The notes under the pieces: model-generated
Database searches by the model: none
Seen by the model: only the letters and a program-made list of their open reading frames with translations
What the model was told of the DNA's origin: nothing
Shown here: piece by piece, positions 42,169-51,149 of the stretch
Layout of the letters: each line of letters opens with the position of its first letter
Numbering within the stretch: position 1 is the stretch's first letter
Program-made: the position numbers and the translations under genes
DNA from: Candidatus Enterococcus huntleyi
GTDB taxonomy: Bacteria > Bacillota > Bacilli > Lactobacillales > Enterococcaceae
NCBI RefSeq assembly: GCF_009933175.1
Contig: NZ_MAEJ01000012.1
Span: 1-64,000, forward strand
Length of the DNA stretch: 64,000 nt
Direction: 5' to 3'

Positions 42169-42984
42169 ATGACAAAAGAAAAAGATTCAAATAAATTAAA
42201 ATATTGGCAGTTTTTCTGGCGTTCATGGGCGATTCAAGACTCTTGGAATTATGAACGTGCGATGAACATGGGTTTCTTGTACGGGATAGCTCCGACTTTA
42301 GATCGTATATATAGTGATCCAAAAGACGAAGAATTGAAAAAAGAAGCGTATCAACGTCACATGTTGTATTACAACTGTACGCCACAAACGAGTGCATTCG
42401 TATTAGGCTTAACAGCTTCGATGGAAGAGCAATACTACGAAGATCAAGAAGGTTTCAATCCAGAAACAATCAGCTCAGTTAAAACTTCTTTAATGGGTCC
42501 TTTGTCTGGTATTGGTGATTCGTTCTTCCAGGGGACAGTTCGTGTGTTAGCGTTTGGATTAGGGATTAACTTAGCTCAACAAGGGAGTATATTAGGCCCG
42601 ATTTTGGCGATGGTTATCTCGTTTGTACCATCTTTCTTAGTCACCTACTATGGTGGGAAATTTGGCTATAACATGGGGAATAAGTATTTAACAAAATTAT
42701 ACGAAGGCGGTTTGATGGACCGCGTAATGTACGTTTGCTCGATTATTGGTTTGATGGTTATCGGAGCAATGATTGCCAGCATGATCGGTATTACGACACC
42801 GTTAACATTTGGTGAAACATTCGTTTTACAAGATGTCTTAGATACAATTATGCCGCAAATGTTACCTCTAGGGTTGACGATGCTTATGTATTGGTTGTTG
42901 CAAAAGAAAGTCAATACTAGTGTTATGTTGTTAATTTGTATTGTAGGCGGATTAGTTTTAAGTGCATTAGGAATTTTTGTTTAA
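42169..42984 (+). CDS. Mannose-family PTS EIID component
   Basis: A 271-residue membrane protein of the EIID-Man family: RSWAIQDSWNYERAMNMGFL at the start, MGPLSGIGDSFFQGTVRVL in the centre and three to four terminal membrane helices. It starts 17 bases after EIIC with AAGGAGG. EIID is specific to mannose-class PTSs, which also serve as phage and class IIa bacteriocin receptors. Confidence 0.92.
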   Translation: MTKEKDSNKLKYWQFFWRSWAIQDSWNYERAMNMGFLYGIAPTLDRIYSDPKDEELKKEAYQRHMLYYNCTPQTSAFVLGLTASMEEQYYEDQEGFNPETISSVKTSLMGPLSGIGDSFFQGTVRVLAFGLGINLAQQGSILGPILAMVISFVPSFLVTYYGGKFGYNMGNKYLTKLYEGGLMDRVMYVCSIIGLMVIGAMIASMIGITTPLTFGETFVLQDVLDTIMPQMLPLGLTMLMYWLLQKKVNTSVMLLICIVGGLVLSALGIFV

Positions 42985-43074
42985 CTAGTTAGTTAGAAAT
43001 GGATTATTCTTTATCATGGGGTAATTGATTTCTCTAAATAAAAAATTGGAAAAACTCAGGAGGAATTGTAAATA

Positions 43075-44052
43075 ATGAATTCAACAATGGGACCAAAAGA
43101 AATTATCAAAGAGATTGTAGCAAAAACTGACGTAAAACATGTTATTTTCGTCGGCTGCGGGGCATCTAAAGCAGATCTTTATCCAGCAAAATACTTTTTA
43201 GATCAAAACGCAAGCCAATTGCGTATTAGCCACTACACAGCCAACGAATTTAACTTTGCAACACCAGCATCAGTCAACGAAAATGCGGTAGTTATCTCGG
43301 CATCTCTTGGAGGTACGACTCCAGAAACAGTCGAAGCAAATGCAGTTGCTAAAGCGAAAGGCGCTACAGTTATTAGTTTAACACGAGTTGTTGATTCAGC
43401 GTTAACAAAAGATGCAGATTATGTAATTTATCATGGTTTTGCTGAAAACTACGCAACAAAATTAGAAAAGACTGGTTATTGTTTACAACTGGCTGTTGAG
43501 CTATTAAATCAAGTAGAAGGCTATGCTCATTATGATAAAATGATGGCTGGATTTGATGTTATTTACAAACTGTCACAAGAAAGTGCAGAATCAGCTCGTA
43601 AAGTCGCAAAACAGTTTGCAGAACGCTTTAAAGATGAAAAAGTTGTTTATGTAATGAGTAGTGGTGCGACACATGAAGTTGCTTACTCTAGTTCAATTTG
43701 TTTAATGATGGAAATGCAATGGATTAACTCAGGTACTTTCCATGCAGGAGAGTTCTTCCATGGACCATTCGAAATTGTTGATAAAGATGTACCATTTATC
43801 TTATTAATGAACGATGGTAAAACACGTAGCATTGATTCTCGTGCATTAGCGTTTTTAGATCGCTTTGATGCCAAAACAGAAGTGGTTGATGCATTGGATT
43901 ATGGTTTATCGTCACATGTGGCTGAAGAAGTTGTTGATTACTTCAACCCATTTGTCATCACAGCTGTCTTCCGTGTGTATGCAGAAGAGTTGTCTTATGC
44001 AAGAGAGCATCCATTAACTAAACGTCGTTACATGTGGAAACTTTCTTACTAA
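43075..44052 (+). CDS. SIS-domain deglycase of the FrlB/FraB type (second copy)
   Basis: A 325-residue double-SIS enzyme, last gene of the PTS operon. It matches FrlB/GfrF closely: CGASKADLYPAKYFLDQ, SASLGGTTPETVEANAVAK and the catalytic block with Glu213 (MMEMQ) and His229 in AGEFFHGPFEIVDKDVPF. It should convert the imported 6-phospho fructosamine into glucose 6-phosphate plus an amine. The GlmS-like second enzyme (GfrE) found in E. faecium gfr operons is not seen here; both SIS proteins are of the FrlB type. AGGAGG precedes the start. Confidence 0.88.
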   Translation: MNSTMGPKEIIKEIVAKTDVKHVIFVGCGASKADLYPAKYFLDQNASQLRISHYTANEFNFATPASVNENAVVISASLGGTTPETVEANAVAKAKGATVISLTRVVDSALTKDADYVIYHGFAENYATKLEKTGYCLQLAVELLNQVEGYAHYDKMMAGFDVIYKLSQESAESARKVAKQFAERFKDEKVVYVMSSGATHEVAYSSSICLMMEMQWINSGTFHAGEFFHGPFEIVDKDVPFILLMNDGKTRSIDSRALAFLDRFDAKTEVVDALDYGLSSHVAEEVVDYFNPFVITAVFRVYAEELSYAREHPLTKRRYMWKLSY

Positions 44053-44064
44053 TCTGAGAATGAT

Positions 44065-44149
44065 TTGAAAAAACTAAGGCCTTTGTCTTGGTTTTTTCAA
44101 ACATTGTAAAAGTTGTATTCTAGGGCTAGCTAAACTTAGCCCTTTTTTT
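44065..44149 (+). terminator. Tandem terminators after the PTS operon
   Basis: TTGAAAAAACTAAGGC pairs with its complement to 44100, and a second stem (AGGGCTAG / CTTAGCCC, 44122-44142) ends in seven Ts. Confidence 0.75.
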
Positions 44150-44235
44150 GCAAAAAAAGACTGCCATTTATGGACGAAATGTTTTACAGTATAAGTGAAG
44201 GTACATGAAAAAACGATTAAAAGTAGGTGAGAAGG

Positions 44236-46965
44236 ATGAAAAAGGAACTAGATGAATACTTGTATGAATGGACTATTAATCTTAGTAATGAATCAAAGGA
44301 CCGTCTTTCTGCGCATGAAATTGGCGAAGCATTGAAATTGACTCGTAGTACCGTGAGTAGCTACTTAAATCAAGCAGTCCGTGAAGGTGAATTAGTCAAA
44401 ATAAAGAGTTACCCAGTCTTGTTTTTACATAAACGAGCATTAGAGGCTGCAAAATTTACTGTCGATAAAAACGAATATTTGTCGTTAGATGAGTTAATGT
44501 CAGAAGGTAAAAATCATGCTTTGGCAGAAATTATCGGAGCGACTGGCAGTTTGAAAGAAGCTATTGATCAGATTAAAACCGCTGTACTATATCCTCATAA
44601 TGGGTTGCCGATTCTCTTGATGGGAATGAGTGGATCAGGAAAAACATTTTTGGCTGAACGAATTCATCAATATGCTATAGAAGAGCAAGTCATTACAAGT
44701 GATGCGCCATTTATTTCTTATAATTGTGCGCAATACTATAATAATCCGGAGTTGCTGTCTTCTGCATTATTTGGTCATACCAAAGGGGCTTTTACCGGAG
44801 CGGATCAGACACATTATGGCCTAATTGAAAAGGCGCATGGCGGAATCTTATTTTTAGACGAGGTTCATCGATTAAGTGAAGAAGGACAAGAAAAATTGTT
44901 CACGTTTATGGATACAGGTGAATTTTCACCTATGGGAGATACAAGTATTCGTCAACGAGCAGATGTGCGTTTAATTTTTGCAACAACTGAAAATGTCTAC
45001 TCGACTTTTTTGCCAACTTTTTTGCGTAGATTACCGGTTATTGTCAATCTACCGAAGTTTCAACATCGACCTCAGTCTGAACGCTTGAGCTTGATTGATG
45101 CGTTCTTTATTGCTGAAAGTAATATTTTGTCAAAAGAATTGCAAGTTTCTTCTCAGTTAGTTGATTTTCTGTTGAATAGTGATTTAGAAGGTAATGTTGG
45201 GAAAATTAAGAATATAATTAAATACGCTTGCGGTAGTGCCTATGTTCATCAGAAACAAGAGATAAGTATTCAAGTTCGGTTGCGTGATTTACCGTTAGAA
45301 TTTAGTCTGAAATTTAAGGAACAATTTAGTAAGCCGAAGAAGAAGCTTCCTAATCGGCGCTATTTACCGAATACTTCTCAACAAATATATCTTGAAAGTA
45401 AACAGACACAACTGCTGAAAGAATTTTTTTGGGAGATGCTAACCGAATTTAAAAAGGTGCAACAGCAAATATCTTCATCAACAAAATTTATCGAAGCTAT
45501 GGCAAATAGAGTCACTCAGATTATGGATGAGTTTATGTTCCAAGAAACTTATCAAAAAGAGGAATCATTCTACTCGGTGTTGACCTATCATATTCGACAA
45601 ACGATTGATATGATGTATGAAAATTATGGATTTGAACAAGATGGTCATCGAGTTGTGTCTCTAGCGAGTTATCTTTATTTAAAGGATAACGCAGATATTT
45701 TAGGTAGCCATTATGAATGGCAAGAGCAAAAGACGAGTTTGTTAGAATTTTTGGATACTTCTTTGGAGAATACTTACTGGTACGCAAAAAAGCTACTTTC
45801 TCATTTATCTCAGCAATTAGATCAAGATCTTTTTGAAGAGGACATTGTATTTGTTGCTTTTTATTTTTATAGTTTACACATTAATGATTTACCTAGCGAT
45901 GTTAAAAGTATTGTCCTAGCGCATGGTTACTCGACAGCTAGTAGCTTGGCGAATGTCGTCAATCGAATGCTGGAGAAAAATGTTTTTCAAGCCTATGATA
46001 TGCCAATTAATATCACTTTAGATAAAGTCGAATCACAGATTATACGCTATCTAAATGAATATCGTACAGATGCAGGCTTAATTCTTTTAGTAGATATGGG
46101 TTCTTTTAACCAGTTAGGTGAGCGGTTGGCTAAACATATCCAAAGCCCGATGATGATTATTGATAATGTCAGTACTCCACTTGTTTTGGAAGTGGGTAGT
46201 CATATTGTACAGGGAGCTAGTATTACTGAAATTTATGAGGCAATTTCGGTTGAGAAACGAATTCAAAAGCAGTTGATTATTCCAGAAGTCAACAAGAAAA
46301 AAGCAATCATTACTTGTTGTTATACAGGGTTAGGAAGTGCGACGCAGATTCAGGAAATTCTTCTGAAATGTTTAGGCGAATCGGCTAAAGAGTTGGTTAT
46401 TTTGCCGTATGACTACAAAAAGTTATTGCAAAATAAGTTATATGAGGCGCCTTTTCAGCTATATGATGTGTTGATGATTGTAGGAACAGAAAGTCCTAAA
46501 ATCCATCAAGTGCCTTATATTAGTGTCGACAAATTAATCAATGGGGAAGCTGTTGAAGAGTTTGCTAATCTTTTGCATTCAGAAATATCTTTAGATGCTC
46601 AAATACTTAAGAGTCAGCTTATTTTCAATTTTTCAATTAACAAAATTGTTGAAAATTTGACAATTTTAGATGCGAATAAGGTACTGCTTTTAGTTCAACG
46701 TGCGGTTAAGGAAATGGAAGAGTTGATGGGCATCGATTTTTCGAATAATCAACTATTTCTCTTATATATGCATTGTTGTTCCATGATTGAACGTATTTTA
46801 CGAAAAGAAACAGTGGATGAACAAGAGGATATTGATGACTACATTCAACAAGAAGGCAAAAACATGGAATTAATTCATAAAGCTTTTCAGGAAGTCGAGA
46901 AAGAATATACAATCGAATTGCCGATATTAGAATTACGATTGTTAAATGACATTGTAAAGGATTAA
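44236..46965 (+). CDS. LevR-type sigma-54 activator of the Amadori-type PTS operon
   Basis: A 909-residue activator. Order: N-terminal winged helix (SAHEIGEALKLTRSTVSSYL, about 17-40), AAA+ sigma-54 interaction domain with Walker A GMSGSGKTF, GAFTGADQT and LDEVHRL (about 100-330), first PRD (about 460-560), EIIA-Man-like module (LAHGYSTASSLANVV near 565), EIIB-like module (ITCCYTGLGSATQIQEIL near 700) and a last PRD (about 800-905). This is the LevR/ManR plan: the PRDs and EII-like modules sense PTS phosphorylation. Only a sigma-54 promoter upstream of the EIIA gene is nearby, so this operon is the likely target. ATG at 44236 is preferred over GTG at 44227. Confidence 0.93.
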   Translation: MKKELDEYLYEWTINLSNESKDRLSAHEIGEALKLTRSTVSSYLNQAVREGELVKIKSYPVLFLHKRALEAAKFTVDKNEYLSLDELMSEGKNHALAEIIGATGSLKEAIDQIKTAVLYPHNGLPILLMGMSGSGKTFLAERIHQYAIEEQVITSDAPFISYNCAQYYNNPELLSSALFGHTKGAFTGADQTHYGLIEKAHGGILFLDEVHRLSEEGQEKLFTFMDTGEFSPMGDTSIRQRADVRLIFATTENVYSTFLPTFLRRLPVIVNLPKFQHRPQSERLSLIDAFFIAESNILSKELQVSSQLVDFLLNSDLEGNVGKIKNIIKYACGSAYVHQKQEISIQVRLRDLPLEFSLKFKEQFSKPKKKLPNRRYLPNTSQQIYLESKQTQLLKEFFWEMLTEFKKVQQQISSSTKFIEAMANRVTQIMDEFMFQETYQKEESFYSVLTYHIRQTIDMMYENYGFEQDGHRVVSLASYLYLKDNADILGSHYEWQEQKTSLLEFLDTSLENTYWYAKKLLSHLSQQLDQDLFEEDIVFVAFYFYSLHINDLPSDVKSIVLAHGYSTASSLANVVNRMLEKNVFQAYDMPINITLDKVESQIIRYLNEYRTDAGLILLVDMGSFNQLGERLAKHIQSPMMIIDNVSTPLVLEVGSHIVQGASITEIYEAISVEKRIQKQLIIPEVNKKKAIITCCYTGLGSATQIQEILLKCLGESAKELVILPYDYKKLLQNKLYEAPFQLYDVLMIVGTESPKIHQVPYISVDKLINGEAVEEFANLLHSEISLDAQILKSQLIFNFSINKIVENLTILDANKVLLLVQRAVKEMEELMGIDFSNNQLFLLYMHCCSMIERILRKETVDEQEDIDDYIQQEGKNMELIHKAFQEVEKEYTIELPILELRLLNDIVKD

Positions 46966-46973
46966 GGTGGAAA

Positions 46974-47627
46974 ATGAAAAAGGCAGTTATTTTCGATATG
47001 GATGGTGTACTGATTGATAGTGAACATTTTTACTTTGAACGTAGAATGGCGTTCTTTCGTGAAAAAGGACTGGTCCCTGGGTCGACGGACTTAGAGGATT
47101 ACGTAGGGAAAACCGAGAAACAGTTGTGGGAAACTTTGGTGCCAAATGATGAAGAGTTACGGAAATCATTGTATCCAGATTACGTAATTTATAGAGAATT
47201 ACATCCAATTGATTTCACCGTGGCACTAAGAAAGCAGGTGCCAGAAGTTTTAGGAAATTTAACTAGTCGAGGGATACTTGTGGGTTTAGCTTCTTCCTCT
47301 CCACGCAATGAAATAGATGAAATGCTCACACAGTGTCAGCTCACTCAGTACTTTTCTTTTGTTATCAGTGGAGAAGAGGTACAAGAAAGTAAGCCCAATC
47401 CGGCTATCTATTTACGTAGTATAGAGGCTCTAGATTGTGAGGGCTACATTGCTGTTGAGGATTCAACATTTGGTATTGCTGCGGCAAAAGCTGCAGGACT
47501 CTATACCGTTGCTTTAAAGCAAGCTTTTGAAATCGATCAAGAAGCAGCAGATGTTCGAATCTCTGAATTAAGTGAGCTTTGTCATTTGACAGAAAATGAA
47601 CGTATCTTTACACATAGAAACGGATGA
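46974..47627 (+). CDS. HAD-family phosphatase, beta-phosphoglucomutase-like
   Basis: A 217-residue HAD hydrolase with FDMDGVLIDSEHFYFERR (nucleophile Asp), LASSSPRNEI, the ESKPNPAIYL lysine and VEDSTFGIAAAKAAG. Members dephosphorylate sugar phosphates or isomerise beta-glucose 1-phosphate. It follows the activator gene by eight bases, suggesting a role in the same pathway, for example removing phosphate from dead-end sugar-amine phosphates. A terminator follows after 130 bases. Confidence 0.88.
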   Translation: MKKAVIFDMDGVLIDSEHFYFERRMAFFREKGLVPGSTDLEDYVGKTEKQLWETLVPNDEELRKSLYPDYVIYRELHPIDFTVALRKQVPEVLGNLTSRGILVGLASSSPRNEIDEMLTQCQLTQYFSFVISGEEVQESKPNPAIYLRSIEALDCEGYIAVEDSTFGIAAAKAAGLYTVALKQAFEIDQEAADVRISELSELCHLTENERIFTHRNG

Positions 47628-47759
47628 ATCAGTGCTAAACACAGATAAAAGTGTTAGCTATATAGGATTAAAAGAAGTTGATTAGGTTTGCTAAATAGAA
47701 ATTCCTTTATAATCATTTACAACTGAGTTTACGAACTCAACCGAGTAAATTTAATCAAA

Positions 47760-47802
47760 AGCGCTAAGTTCAGATCGTTGGACTTAGTGCTATTCTTTTT
47801 TT
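47760..47802 (+). terminator. Terminator downstream of the HAD gene
   Basis: AGCGCTAAGTTC pairs with GACTTAGTGCT, followed by TTCTTTTTTT. Confidence 0.8.
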
Positions 47803-47848
47803 AGAAGTTTAAGAGGAGTGTTATACAAATTTATATTGTTGCCTTAGT

Positions 47849-47887
47849 GCAACACTTGTGTTATTGTTTTTATAGAACAAGTGTAAC
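47849..47887. promoter_or_regulatory. Paired operators of the ribbon-helix-helix gene
   Basis: GCAACACTTGT (47849-47859) and, inverted, GTTACACTTGT (47887-47877) flank a TATAGA -10 (47871-47876). A third copy lies upstream of the next gene. The set predicts autoregulation. Confidence 0.6.
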
Positions 47888-47905
47888 ATTTAACAGGAGG
47901 TACTT

Positions 47906-48103
47906 ATGGCTACAGATAAAAATCGTGTAATGATTAGTCTTGATGATAAAAATCTCGAGCATTTAGAAAATTTGATTGAAGATGCTAGAGACAGAAGAGG
48001 AATGAGATTAACAAAATCTCAAATCATTGAGCTGTTACTAAATACCGTTGAAACATTTGATGACATAATGGGTCATCTAAAACCGACTACGGATAAAGAA
48101 TAG
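47906..48103 (+). CDS. CopG/Arc-like ribbon-helix-helix regulator
   Basis: A 65-residue protein with a beta strand (NRVMISLDDKNLEHLENLI) and two helices (RLTKSQIIELLLNTVETFDD), the plan of CopG/Arc repressors. AGGAGG precedes the ATG. The promoter carries an inverted pair of CACTTGT motifs and another copy stands before the downstream ATP-grasp gene, so the protein probably represses both. Such short regulators are typical of plasmids, toxin-antitoxin pairs and genomic islands. Confidence 0.8.
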   Translation: MATDKNRVMISLDDKNLEHLENLIEDARDRRGMRLTKSQIIELLLNTVETFDDIMGHLKPTTDKE

Positions 48104-48134
48104 GAGGCAACTCCTTTTTCTTTTTGGTATAGGT

Positions 48135-48145
48135 GTTGCACTTGT
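48135..48145 (+). promoter_or_regulatory. Third CACTTGT operator, before the ATP-grasp gene
   Basis: GTTGCACTTGT resembles the two sites at the ribbon-helix-helix promoter and lies 16 bases before the ATP-grasp start codon. Confidence 0.5.
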
Positions 48146-48160
48146 GTATCAGTTAGGAGG

Positions 48161-48931
48161 ATGGAAATGACTACATATATTAGAGAACTTAAATATCCAA
48201 TGGAAGTAACAATTAATAAATATAATCTTCAGGTGGGGGCCTATCTTCTGGGTGAAGAAGTCAAAACATATCGTTCGCTTCATGAAATACCAGTAATAAA
48301 AGAAGAGGATTTAGTTGTTGATTATCTTTATGAAACCAGAATGATTCTTGAATTAATGGGTGTTGAACTAAATGAGCTTGATTATCCAGAAGTACTGAAA
48401 GAATTATTTGGGCGAACGATTCGGGAAGGAATTTTGGGAGAAATTGTAAATATGCCAGAGAACTGGGGCCAATTTGTTAAGCCAAAGTTAGGGACTAAAA
48501 GTTTTACAGGCAGAGTGGTGAATGGAACAAAAGATTTAGTTGGGATCGGGTTGCCATTTGACTATCCTGTTTGGATAAGTGAGGCAGTTGATTTCAAACG
48601 AGAATGGCGAGCATATATCCTTAACGGCGAGGTTTTAGACGTTCGTCCTTACAAAGGTGATTATCATTATACTTATAATCCTAGTGTAATCGATGAAGCA
48701 GTCAGATTATGGACGGATGCGCCTGCAGCGTATGGATTGGATATTGGTGTTACTTCCGATGGTCGTACTTTATTGGTTGAAGTGAATGATGGCTATGCTT
48801 TGGGAAATTATGGGCTTTCTCCGATTGATGCATTTAAGTTTCAAAAAGCGAGGTGGGCAGAAATGACGGCAAGTTATTTTAAAGAAAATAAAACGTTAGT
48901 CATCCCATCAGATTTCTTTTCGGAGTTGTAA
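48161..48931 (+). CDS. ATP-grasp-domain protein
   Basis: A 256-residue protein. The C-terminal two thirds resemble an ATP-grasp ligase: FVKPKLGTKSFTGRVVNG (phosphate-binding lysine), VWISEAVDFKREWRAYILNG, and LLVEVNDGYALGNYG as the metal-binding acidic/Asn pair. It matches the DUF4343 type of stand-alone ATP-grasp proteins, whose acceptor is unknown. GGAGG lies before the ATG. It follows a ribbon-helix-helix regulator with shared operators. Bases 48740-48798 are duplicated at 37918. Confidence 0.75.
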   Translation: MEMTTYIRELKYPMEVTINKYNLQVGAYLLGEEVKTYRSLHEIPVIKEEDLVVDYLYETRMILELMGVELNELDYPEVLKELFGRTIREGILGEIVNMPENWGQFVKPKLGTKSFTGRVVNGTKDLVGIGLPFDYPVWISEAVDFKREWRAYILNGEVLDVRPYKGDYHYTYNPSVIDEAVRLWTDAPAAYGLDIGVTSDGRTLLVEVNDGYALGNYGLSPIDAFKFQKARWAEMTASYFKENKTLVIPSDFFSEL

Positions 48932-49284
48932 GTAGGCTTCATTTCATAGTTACAAATAAATGACCTCTCCAGTCATTAGACCAGAGAGGTATAGCAGTAG
49001 AGATTTGCAAAATCATCAACAAAAATAGGGTAAGGAGTTGACTACTGCTAAATTAAGTATAACAGAATGGTCTTTGGATGATGTGCTGGATGCACTTGAT
49101 TGTTAAAAAAAGTGTGTTCATCAGAGTAGATTAGTTGTTAGAAAGTAGAATAAAAAAGCAAATACTGAGCTAATTAGAGGTAAAAAGAGGGGAATGAACG
49201 AATAATTTCAGTAGAGGGTTTACAAGCGAGTTTTTCTTTCTATATAATGAAAGAAATAAGGAAGATTGGGTTGGTATATTGCGT
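48932..49284. other. Spacer before the serine-hydrolase gene
   Basis: About 350 bp without a gene. A hairpin (ACCTCTC/GAGAGGT, about 48962-48990) lies after the ATP-grasp gene but lacks a T run. A TATAAT-like TATATAATG occurs near 49240. Confidence 0.45.
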
Positions 49285-50610
49285 ATGAACAGACGGCAAA
49301 GAGGGTTTAGAAGAGAACGGCAGAAACGACAGCGGAGAAGGTTGGCGATAGCTAGTCTAGTGATTGTATTACTGGCTTGTTCGGCTTTCATTTTTGTGTA
49401 TTTGAATCAACAGAATACGGCAGCTGTAGTGAAACAGAATAACACAATAAAAGAAAATAAGAAGACAGAAACGCTAGCCGCGGACAAGAATACGGATCAA
49501 ACAAAAGAGAAAAGTGTCGAGCAACCGAAAGAAACTAAAAAGGATCAGGGTGCAGATAAAGGTAAAGAGAAACAAGCTGACTCTGCTAAATCCAAGGAAC
49601 ATAAATCTAAAAAACAGACAGCGGATGAGCAGTACGTTGTTACAGAGAAGACAAATATTTATTTGGATAACAAAATGCAAACAATTCGTGAGGAACAAAT
49701 TCCTAAGGGAGCAATCATCAAAGTTAAGGCTGTTCCTGGTGATGAGCAGCTTGTTGAAGTATTGACGGAGCATAATAAGGGGTTCATTGGGAAAGAATTT
49801 CTAGTCCCGCGTTCAGAGGTACAAGAAAAGCGTGAGTCTTTAAAAGCACCGAGTTTAAGTGCGGATGAAGTAACGGGACTTCTAGATGATAAGATTCAGA
49901 CGTTCATTAATCAAAATGGCGGAGATTTGAGTATCTACATAGAGACAGCGGATGGGACGCTCAAGTATGGTTATCAAGAGGCGGCGGTGCGCCGGACTGC
50001 GAGCAGTATTAAGCTGGCGTTCATCACCTACATGATGACTTTGGCTGATGCGGGCACGATTAATCTATCTGAAGAATTGACTTACCAAGAGAGCGATTAT
50101 TATGGCGGAACGGGAATTATTCAATATGATCCTTTTGGTTCGAAGTATTCGCTGGAGCGCTTGGCGGAGTTGGTGATTCGGTATAGTGACAATGTTGCTT
50201 ATCTGAAATTATTGGCTTATTTGGGCGAACAAAATTTTGTGGCATTCTTAAAAACGATGGATCCTGAGTCACAAAATGATCGATTCTTCTCGACGGCTAA
50301 AGTCTTAACCAGCTATCTGAAATATGTCAATAATCAAAAGGATTCGAGTCCGCATATTAAAAAGTTATATGATTGGTTACATCATAGTACCTTCGATGAC
50401 GGAGTGGCTATTGGTATTCCTGCGGTAGATGTGGTGCATAAAACGGGCTGGATGCCTATGTATGCAGTCAGTAATGACATCGCGTTGGTGGAATCTGATC
50501 GACCGTATTATGTGACAATCATGACCAATGGCTATTCAGAAGACTACAGTGAACAAGCTATTTCTGATTTGGCTGAGTCGATTGACGGCTGTCTGTTACA
50601 ATTAAAATAA
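49285..50610 (+). CDS. Membrane-anchored class A beta-lactamase-like serine hydrolase
   Basis: A 441-residue protein: basic head (MNRRQRGFRRERQKRQRRR), one membrane helix (about 20-40), a Lys/Glu/Gln-rich stalk (about 45-110), an SH3-like stretch (YVVTEKTNIYLDNKMQTIRE and following) and a penicillin-recognising hydrolase domain (about 190-441). The serine-hydrolase motifs are SSIK, SDN (IRYSDNVAYL) and KTG (VVHKTGWM). Similar enterococcal and lactobacillary proteins act on the wall or are inactive relatives; true beta-lactamase activity is not implied. ATG at 49285 has no strong ribosome site. Confidence 0.85.
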   Translation: MNRRQRGFRRERQKRQRRRLAIASLVIVLLACSAFIFVYLNQQNTAAVVKQNNTIKENKKTETLAADKNTDQTKEKSVEQPKETKKDQGADKGKEKQADSAKSKEHKSKKQTADEQYVVTEKTNIYLDNKMQTIREEQIPKGAIIKVKAVPGDEQLVEVLTEHNKGFIGKEFLVPRSEVQEKRESLKAPSLSADEVTGLLDDKIQTFINQNGGDLSIYIETADGTLKYGYQEAAVRRTASSIKLAFITYMMTLADAGTINLSEELTYQESDYYGGTGIIQYDPFGSKYSLERLAELVIRYSDNVAYLKLLAYLGEQNFVAFLKTMDPESQNDRFFSTAKVLTSYLKYVNNQKDSSPHIKKLYDWLHHSTFDDGVAIGIPAVDVVHKTGWMPMYAVSNDIALVESDRPYYVTIMTNGYSEDYSEQAISDLAESIDGCLLQLK

Positions 50611-50869
50611 ATGATCTATTGAGTGGGGGAAACGTAGTTGTTTCTCTCACTTTTTGTGCTTTTTGTCGTAACGGCTATAGTTTTTTACGAGTAATAGAGT
50701 GAGTTATTTAGTGGAAATTTTTATCGAAAGAGTCGCTAAACTAATGGTGATATAGAGCTGATTCTAGTGAGTGTTGCGTGATGAATTATGCTACAAACAA
50801 AAATGTTGCAAAGGTTTGTGGTTTATATTAGAATAACATTAATTAAAAATGATGCTTTGAAGAGAAGAG
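50611..50869. terminator. Terminator region after the serine-hydrolase gene
   Basis: GAGTGGGGGAAAC pairs imperfectly with GTTTCTCTCAC (50621-50650), followed by five Ts. The remaining 210 bases are A/T-rich without a gene. Confidence 0.6.
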
Positions 50870-51120
50870 TAAATAATTGTAGGTAATTAAAGAGACCCTT
50901 GTCTGGTGAAAATAGGGATTATTCGTGGTTATTGAAGATGAGCTCTGAGCTTTTGGTGCTGTTCACGCAGGCCAAACGGTATGCAACCGTTAGATTGCCA
51001 AGTATGTTTGTACTGTTGAGGTATTGTTTGTAAAAGCAATATAAATGAGGGTGGTAACACGGAAATATTCGTCCCTTTATCTATCAAGAGATTGGTAGGT
51101 AAAGGGATGGATATTTTTTT
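50870..51120 (+). promoter_or_regulatory. T-box riboswitch, probably methionine-specific
   Basis: A tRNA-sensing leader. The conserved T-box stretch AGGGTGGTAACACGG is at about 51049-51063 and is followed by the competing terminator (GTCCCTTTATCTATC with its complement, then a seven-T run ending near 51118). The stem I region (about 50880-50960) contains GAAGATGAGC, so ATG is the likely specifier codon. The downstream metQ supports tRNA-Met. Confidence 0.85.
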
Positions 51121-51149
51121 CTGTCAAAAAAAGGAAAGGGTGTTTTTGG

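Noticed and set aside
49285-50610. True beta-lactamase resistance gene
   Set aside because: Although SxxK, SDN and KTG motifs are present, the long wall-spanning stalk and SH3-like region suggest a wall-associated family member; resistance cannot be inferred.
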